Assembly: GCA_003963435.1 (NCBI GenBank)
Contig: RXJC01000071.1
Location: forward strand, 57,510-121,509
From: Bradyrhizobiaceae bacterium
GTDB taxonomy: Bacteria; Pseudomonadota; Alphaproteobacteria; Rhizobiales; Xanthobacteraceae
Reading direction: 5' to 3'
Length of the DNA: 64,000 nt
Below, piece by piece: positions 59,455 through 64,000 of this stretch. A program made the position numbers and the translations under genes. The number at the start of each line of letters is the position of its first letter. Within the stretch, counting starts at the first letter, position 1. The notes under the pieces are model-generated. The model saw only the letters and a program-made list of their open reading frames with translations, was not told the origin of the DNA and did not search any database.

Positions 59455-60687
59455 TCAGGCCGTTCGTTTTTCATGGAGCCGTGAGTTGATCTGCGACATC
59501 AGAATTGGTCCGAGCGAGAATTCGCCGACTTCGGCTTTTCGTGTCAGGCCGCGCAAATATCCGCCGGCGGAACGGATCGCGTCCCCTCGCTGCAGGATGC
59601 AGCCGACCACGATCGCAGCTTGGGTCTCGCCCATCACGGTCTGCGCCTCCTCCCAGGCGCTAGGACTGATCCCAAGCATGGATCGAACGACCGCCGCCGT
59701 CGCCAGGAAATCGCGCCAATTCGAAATCCCAGCCTTCGCATAATCGACGATGTCCGGGCATGCACTCAGGACCATTCCCAACGGATACGAACTTTCGGCG
59801 ACTCGCGATGGTTGAGGTTTTGGCTCAGCTCTCGCCGCCCTGCCTTCTTGAAGGCTAGGTTCAAGATCAATAGGGGCGTCTGGATTTGAATTCTGTATGT
59901 GGCGCTCAGAATGGGACTCATTGGCGCTCGGATTTTTGGATTTGATGTGCGCTTCCAGCAGATTGAGCACATCGTCAGCAAGTTGCGACAGCTCGTCGGC
60001 GATCGGCTCGAGCTCCTGGCGCGTCGCGGTGCGCGGAATCTGAGCGACCATCGTGCGGAAGGCGGCATGCACCTCCTGCCAATCGGCAGGCCCCTGCCCT
60101 GCCCTTCGCGTCGGGACGCCTTCTTCGATGCCAGTTGCAATCATCTTCGCGATGTCGCGCCGGCACAGCGTGATCCGCTCACGCACGAGCTTGAGCGCGC
60201 GGGCTTCGGCTTCGATATCGGCCGCCAGGCTCTCGAACTCTTCCGAGCGCACGACGAGCGGCGAGAGATCGAAGCCGAAGGCGAGTTCGATTTCGCCAGC
60301 ATCGTCCTTCCGGGCATACCGCTTCCCATTCGGACTGTCGCGCCGAACGATCAATCCCGCGTCGACCAGCACAGCGAGGTGACGCCGTAGCGTCGATGCC
60401 GGCATGCCGTGCGCCCGTCGACTGAGCTGATGGTTCGATGGGAAGACGATCAGATCATCCTCTCCTGTCAGCGCCGTCTCAGGATGGAAGGTCAAGAGCG
60501 CGTTTAACACCGAGAGCGAGCGCTCCGACACCCCAATACGTGGCCGTGCCGTGCAGATGGCGTGGAAGATCTTCCATTTGTGCACGATCTTTTCGGGGGG
60601 ACGTTCGGTTGCGACCATCTGGCTTGCCACATGGGCAAGCGTCAGCGATCGCCGCCCAAAGGGCGTCGTTGGAGAGTGTGACTGCAT
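59455..60687 (-). CDS. repC: Plasmid replication initiator RepC
   Basis: TPFGRRSLTLAHVASQ, LTFHPETALTGEDDLIVFPSNHQLSRRAHGMPASTLRRHLAVLVDAGLI. Confidence 0.93.
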   Translation of the reverse strand: MQSHSPTTPFGRRSLTLAHVASQMVATERPPEKIVHKWKIFHAICTARPRIGVSERSLSVLNALLTFHPETALTGEDDLIVFPSNHQLSRRAHGMPASTLRRHLAVLVDAGLIVRRDSPNGKRYARKDDAGEIELAFGFDLSPLVVRSEEFESLAADIEAEARALKLVRERITLCRRDIAKMIATGIEEGVPTRRAGQGPADWQEVHAAFRTMVAQIPRTATRQELEPIADELSQLADDVLNLLEAHIKSKNPSANESHSERHIQNSNPDAPIDLEPSLQEGRAARAEPKPQPSRVAESSYPLGMVLSACPDIVDYAKAGISNWRDFLATAAVVRSMLGISPSAWEEAQTVMGETQAAIVVGCILQRGDAIRSAGGYLRGLTRKAEVGEFSLGPILMSQINSRLHEKRTA

Positions 60688-60744
60688 GTCTTTGCCTCAT
60701 GCGGGCAAAGAAAATCTGCTCGCCAAAACGGCGCCGTTGCTAAA

Positions 60745-60845
60745 GACGCTTGACTGCGATTCGCGAAAGTGATTCTCTGTCAGTCGCCAAACGTGACGAG
60801 AGAAGGCTTTCGGACGGAGACGTTCCGGGGGCCTTTTTTCTTTTT
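60745..60845 (+). ncRNA. Candidate repABC counter-transcribed RNA (ctRNA), antisense in the repB-repC gap
   Basis: Strong hairpin GGCTTTCGGA-CGGAGACGT-TCCGGGGGCC followed by TTTTTTCTTTTT; 5' end is estimated. Confidence 0.65.
60805..60845 (+). terminator. Rho-independent terminator of the ctRNA
   Basis: 10-bp stem (with G-U pairs) 60805-60833 and T-run 60834-60845. Confidence 0.75.
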
Positions 60846-60951
60846 CCGCTATGCTCCTGTGGTTAGAGAACGGAAACGCGGGTACGCATCGCATCGCCCG
60901 ATCATGAGAGGTCCGGACGACGCCATATCCAAAGCGGCAAGACGCGCGATG

Positions 60952-61968
60952 TCATTCATCGGTGCGCCCCTCGCGAAAAGATCGGTAGAGTTCAGGCAGC
61001 CGCGAAATCACAAAATCCCCAAACGCTGGTGCTGCCTTTTCATCGAGCGCTAGCGTGACGCGATCTGCGCGACGTTCAATCTTCACGATCTTCTTGCCGT
61101 CGTCATCGGCCCAGGTCGTCGGCCGCGGGGCTTTGGGCTTGCGGGGCGCGAGCGCGGCGAACGCGATCGCGAACCGTTCATCGGAAGTAGCACGCACAAA
61201 ACGATCGCTAGCAACGCTGTCAGCTAATGCCTTTTGGTCGTGGCGACCCACCATCCGCTCTGCCAGCTCCATCCAGCGCCGGCGGCCGGTCTTGGGCGCT
61301 GGCCCGATCGCATCGACTAGGCTCCGTGGCAGGGTCCGCGTGACAGAGATGAGGCGGGAGAGCTCTGTCTTGTCGACGCTGAGCGCCGCCATGATGATCT
61401 CACGTTTGAATCCACGATCCTCGAGCGCGGTGGCATAAGTTGCCCGCTCAATGAAGGACAGATCCTCCCGCTCGCCATTCTCCTTGCCTTGTGCCACCAC
61501 CAGGTCTTCGTCGCTGAGGTCACGGACCACGGCCCGTGCGGGATGGCCAAGTTCGGCGAGCGCACGGACGCGACGATGGCCATAGGCAATCTGAAACCGG
61601 CCTGGGCTGGTCGGATGCGGGCGAAGGAGGATCGGAACCAATTGCCCATTGGCGCGAATCGATTCGACGAGAGCGGAGTGCTTCTCGTCGACGCTCTTCA
61701 TGCGATCCGGGACGATCGAGGCATCAATCAAACCTGGGGCGATTTCAACGACGGTTTGACCGGTGGTGAGTTGTTCGGTCAAGGCCTTGGCGGCGTCGCG
61801 CTCTGCGGACAGCATCTCGAGCGAACGGCTCATGGCACCGACTGCCCCGCGTGAACCGAGTGTTGGTTGGGATGGTCTCCGATTGTCGCTTAGCTCACCT
61901 GACGGCGGTTCGTTGACCGCGGTCAACTTGTCGTCCATGAGGTCAGCAAGCAGGTTTTTGCGACCCAT
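60952..61968 (-). CDS. repB: Plasmid partition protein RepB
   Basis: MGRKNLLADLMDDKL; SIRANGQLVPILLRPHPTSPGRFQIAYGHRRVRALAELG. Confidence 0.93.
   Translation of the reverse strand: MGRKNLLADLMDDKLTAVNEPPSGELSDNRRPSQPTLGSRGAVGAMSRSLEMLSAERDAAKALTEQLTTGQTVVEIAPGLIDASIVPDRMKSVDEKHSALVESIRANGQLVPILLRPHPTSPGRFQIAYGHRRVRALAELGHPARAVVRDLSDEDLVVAQGKENGEREDLSFIERATYATALEDRGFKREIIMAALSVDKTELSRLISVTRTLPRSLVDAIGPAPKTGRRRWMELAERMVGRHDQKALADSVASDRFVRATSDERFAIAFAALAPRKPKAPRPTTWADDDGKKIVKIERRADRVTLALDEKAAPAFGDFVISRLPELYRSFREGRTDE
61912..61927. promoter_or_regulatory. parS: repABC parS palindrome (inside repB 5' region)
   Basis: GTTGACCGCGGTCAAC matches GTTNNCNGCNGNNAAC. Confidence 0.85.
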
Positions 61969-63194
61969 TAGGCCCTCCCCCATGCAGCCTGGATGAGGCT
62001 TTGAATTTCGCCATTGACACTGTCCAGCGATTCCATCGCGCGGTCGTAGGTAGCGCGTGTGAACTGATCGCGACTGACCTCATAGAGCGTTTGCTTCGTG
62101 ATGCCGGCGTCCGAGATCGCCGTACTTTTCAGCATCATATTGGTGAGCATGCGATCGCCGAACAGCGAGCGCATGAAGCCGACCATTTGGGCCTGCGGTC
62201 CATCGCCGGGCTCATAGCGCGTGACGAGATAGCGCATCCAATCGTAATTCATGTTGCCGCCTGCCTTGGCTACGACGGCAAGGAGATCGGATGTCATGAT
62301 CAGGAATTGGCACATCGACATGACATCGAGCATTTGCGGATGCACGGGAATCAGAATTGCGGTTGCTGCGCAGAGCGCGGAGAGCGTGAGAAACCCAAGT
62401 TGGGGCGGGCAATCGATTACGACGACGTCGTAACGGTCCTGGACCGTGGCGAGGGCACGGGCAACGCGGGCAAAGAACAGCGGGTCACCCGACTGGCGCA
62501 TAGCCAACGCTTTCGGGGTTTCATGTTCGAATTCCATCAACTCGATGTTGCCGGGAACGATGTCGAGCCCCAAAAAGTAAGTCTGCCGAATGATGTCATT
62601 CAGCTCGCGACGCGCGTCGTCATAGCGGATGGCGCCGTAGAGAGTTCCGTTCTCCTCAACGTCAAACTCTGGCTGATAGCCGTGCAGCGCGGAGAGCGAG
62701 GCCTGCGGATCGAGATCGATCGCGAGCACTCGATAGCCCTGCAGCGTGAGATGTTGAGCGAGATGCGCGGCGGTAGTGGTCTTACCCGATCCACCCTTGA
62801 AATTGACGACGCCGATGACTTGCAACTGTTCGCCCGCGACGCGATGCGGTCGGTATCGGCGAGCGCCTTTGCCGGATTCGTCGAGATAAGCACGAAGGCT
62901 CTGAATGTCCTCGAATGTGTACGACCTTCGACCCGTTGGAGTGGTGTCTGGCTGAGGGCCCCTTCCCTCCAGCGACAATTGGCGGAGGTAGCCGTCATTA
63001 ATACCGACGAGTTTAGCGACTTCGCCGGATGTGAACCGGCGGAGATGCTTGCGGGCTTTCGGCGGGAATAACTTAGTTCGGTGGGCATGAAGTTTCGCGG
63101 AGAGTTCCCGCGCGTCGGCCGCGATCGTATCGTGGATCGCCGGGGGCGCGGCCGACGGGATTGGCGCCATCGCTTGTTGATCGTTCAGGGCCAC
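61968..63194 (-). CDS. repA: Plasmid partition protein RepA
   Basis: VIGVVNFKGGSGKTTTAAHLAQHLTLQGYRVLAIDLDPQASLSALHG. Confidence 0.95.
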   Translation of the reverse strand: MALNDQQAMAPIPSAAPPAIHDTIAADARELSAKLHAHRTKLFPPKARKHLRRFTSGEVAKLVGINDGYLRQLSLEGRGPQPDTTPTGRRSYTFEDIQSLRAYLDESGKGARRYRPHRVAGEQLQVIGVVNFKGGSGKTTTAAHLAQHLTLQGYRVLAIDLDPQASLSALHGYQPEFDVEENGTLYGAIRYDDARRELNDIIRQTYFLGLDIVPGNIELMEFEHETPKALAMRQSGDPLFFARVARALATVQDRYDVVVIDCPPQLGFLTLSALCAATAILIPVHPQMLDVMSMCQFLIMTSDLLAVVAKAGGNMNYDWMRYLVTRYEPGDGPQAQMVGFMRSLFGDRMLTNMMLKSTAISDAGITKQTLYEVSRDQFTRATYDRAMESLDSVNGEIQSLIQAAWGRA

Positions 63195-63338
63195 GGCTTT
63201 CTCGCGTAGTTACGAATTTCGGATGCAGGACATGCGCAAAGCGTGGCTAACTAGGCCCGATTCTGAGCGGTCGCGCAACAATTAAAGGGTAAACAAATCC
63301 TTAACGGTGATTTCCGGTTGCCTCGCGCAAATGGAAAA

Positions 63339-63354
63339 GTTGACCGCGGTCAAC
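63339..63354. promoter_or_regulatory. parS: repABC parS palindrome (upstream of repA)
   Basis: GTTGACCGCGGTCAAC, identical to 61912-61927. Confidence 0.85.
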
Positions 63355-63686
63355 TTTCTCCAGTTGGGCCGAATCGGCCTCTATGAAGTCTACCCTCTTC
63401 TGCTTCGCAGGAAACCGAATCTAGGTGCCTCGCGCCGAGCGCAGGCTTGGCGACGCCAATAGCTTCATGCCCTTCCGCCGGTGCAAGGTCCCATTGCGCA
63501 ACTCGCCGCGTCATCGCTGCGCCAAAGCGAAATGTTGTGTAGCCCGGGCCTAAAAGCACCGTCGACGTAGCTGATCGTGCCTCTCCATCGGCGGGATCAG
63601 CGAGAGCGCGTCAAGCTACGGTGCGCACCGGTTTGGGTGTCGGAAAGCCAGCGCGCGCCAGGTAAAATCGTCCGTGGGCGGCGCCA

Positions 63687-64000
63687 TCAAAAGCCGTAGC
63701 TTCGATCCGCCCAGCGCAGCAGCACGCGAGCGTCGGGATCGGGCAGGCGAACACGCTGCGCCTTCAGGCCTTGCGCAATCGCCAGGCCGATGTCGGGATC
63801 AACCCAATGCCCGTGGGTCATCAGGAAGAACCAGCCGAAGGACAGGCCGACCTCACTGTCCACGGCCTCAATCCGATCCATCAGCAGATGCACCGAAACA
63901 TCCGATGCCGTGAGCAGCCGCTCCTTGGGGGGCTTCAGCGGCCGGGGGATGAAACCGACTTCGCGCTCGCCCTTGTGGGTATAATCACGAACATCGAGCG
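63687..64000 (-). CDS. Hypothetical plasmid protein (partial, runs off the right edge)
   Basis: Open frame from the edge: LDVRDYTHKGEREVGFIPRPLKPPKERLLTASDVSVHLLMDRIEAVDSEVGLSFGWFFLMTHGHWVDPDIG... Confidence 0.65.
   Translation of the reverse strand, partial: LDVRDYTHKGEREVGFIPRPLKPPKERLLTASDVSVHLLMDRIEAVDSEVGLSFGWFFLMTHGHWVDPDIGLAIAQGLKAQRVRLPDPDARVLLRWADRSYGF

Noticed and set aside
1-64000. CRISPR arrays, rRNA genes, complete prophage or integrase gene
   Set aside because: No regularly spaced repeats, no rRNA motifs and no integrase/capsid/terminase ORFs seen on reading

Overview
The window looks like part of an alphaproteobacterial (Bradyrhizobiaceae-like, inferred from codon/GC flavour and gene families) repABC plasmid with an accessory cargo. 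Order: (1) 0-17 kb copper/metal-stress island: C-terminus of a P-type ATPase, MFS transporter, SigF-NrsF-type ECF sigma/anti-sigma pair with matching promoters, small His/Gly-rich secreted proteins, FixH-like protein, CusB-CusA RND efflux, oleate hydratase, OpgC-like protein, Met-rich Spy/CpxP-like protein, CopA, cupredoxin; (2) 17-21 kb low-density scrap zone with IS21/IS66 fragments and a dif-like XerCD site; (3) 21-33 kb defence-type island: DUF2130, a short DUF2971 operon behind an SOS-like box, DUF2200, a putative zinc-finger protein, and a Gabija-like OLD nuclease + UvrD helicase pair; (4) 33.7-41.1 kb the most unusual locus: a tight five-gene operon (SIS-HAD fusion, PfkB-like kinase with a CxxC insert, PRTase-like protein, AAA-type ATPase, unknown protein) directly behind a perfect GTTC-N7-GTTC LexA box, followed by a decayed dinB that keeps its own LexA box; (5) 41.7-51.5 kb vitamin block: panDBC, bioBFDA with divergent bioR, pabB-pabA; (6) 51.6-64 kb plasmid backbone: relaxase, MobC-like, parAB with candidate flanking centromere repeats, WGR, HU, DUF736, a decayed repC duplication, repABC with ctRNA-like terminator and two parS-like palindromes. 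All calls are from reading sequence and the supplied ORFs; no searches were run.
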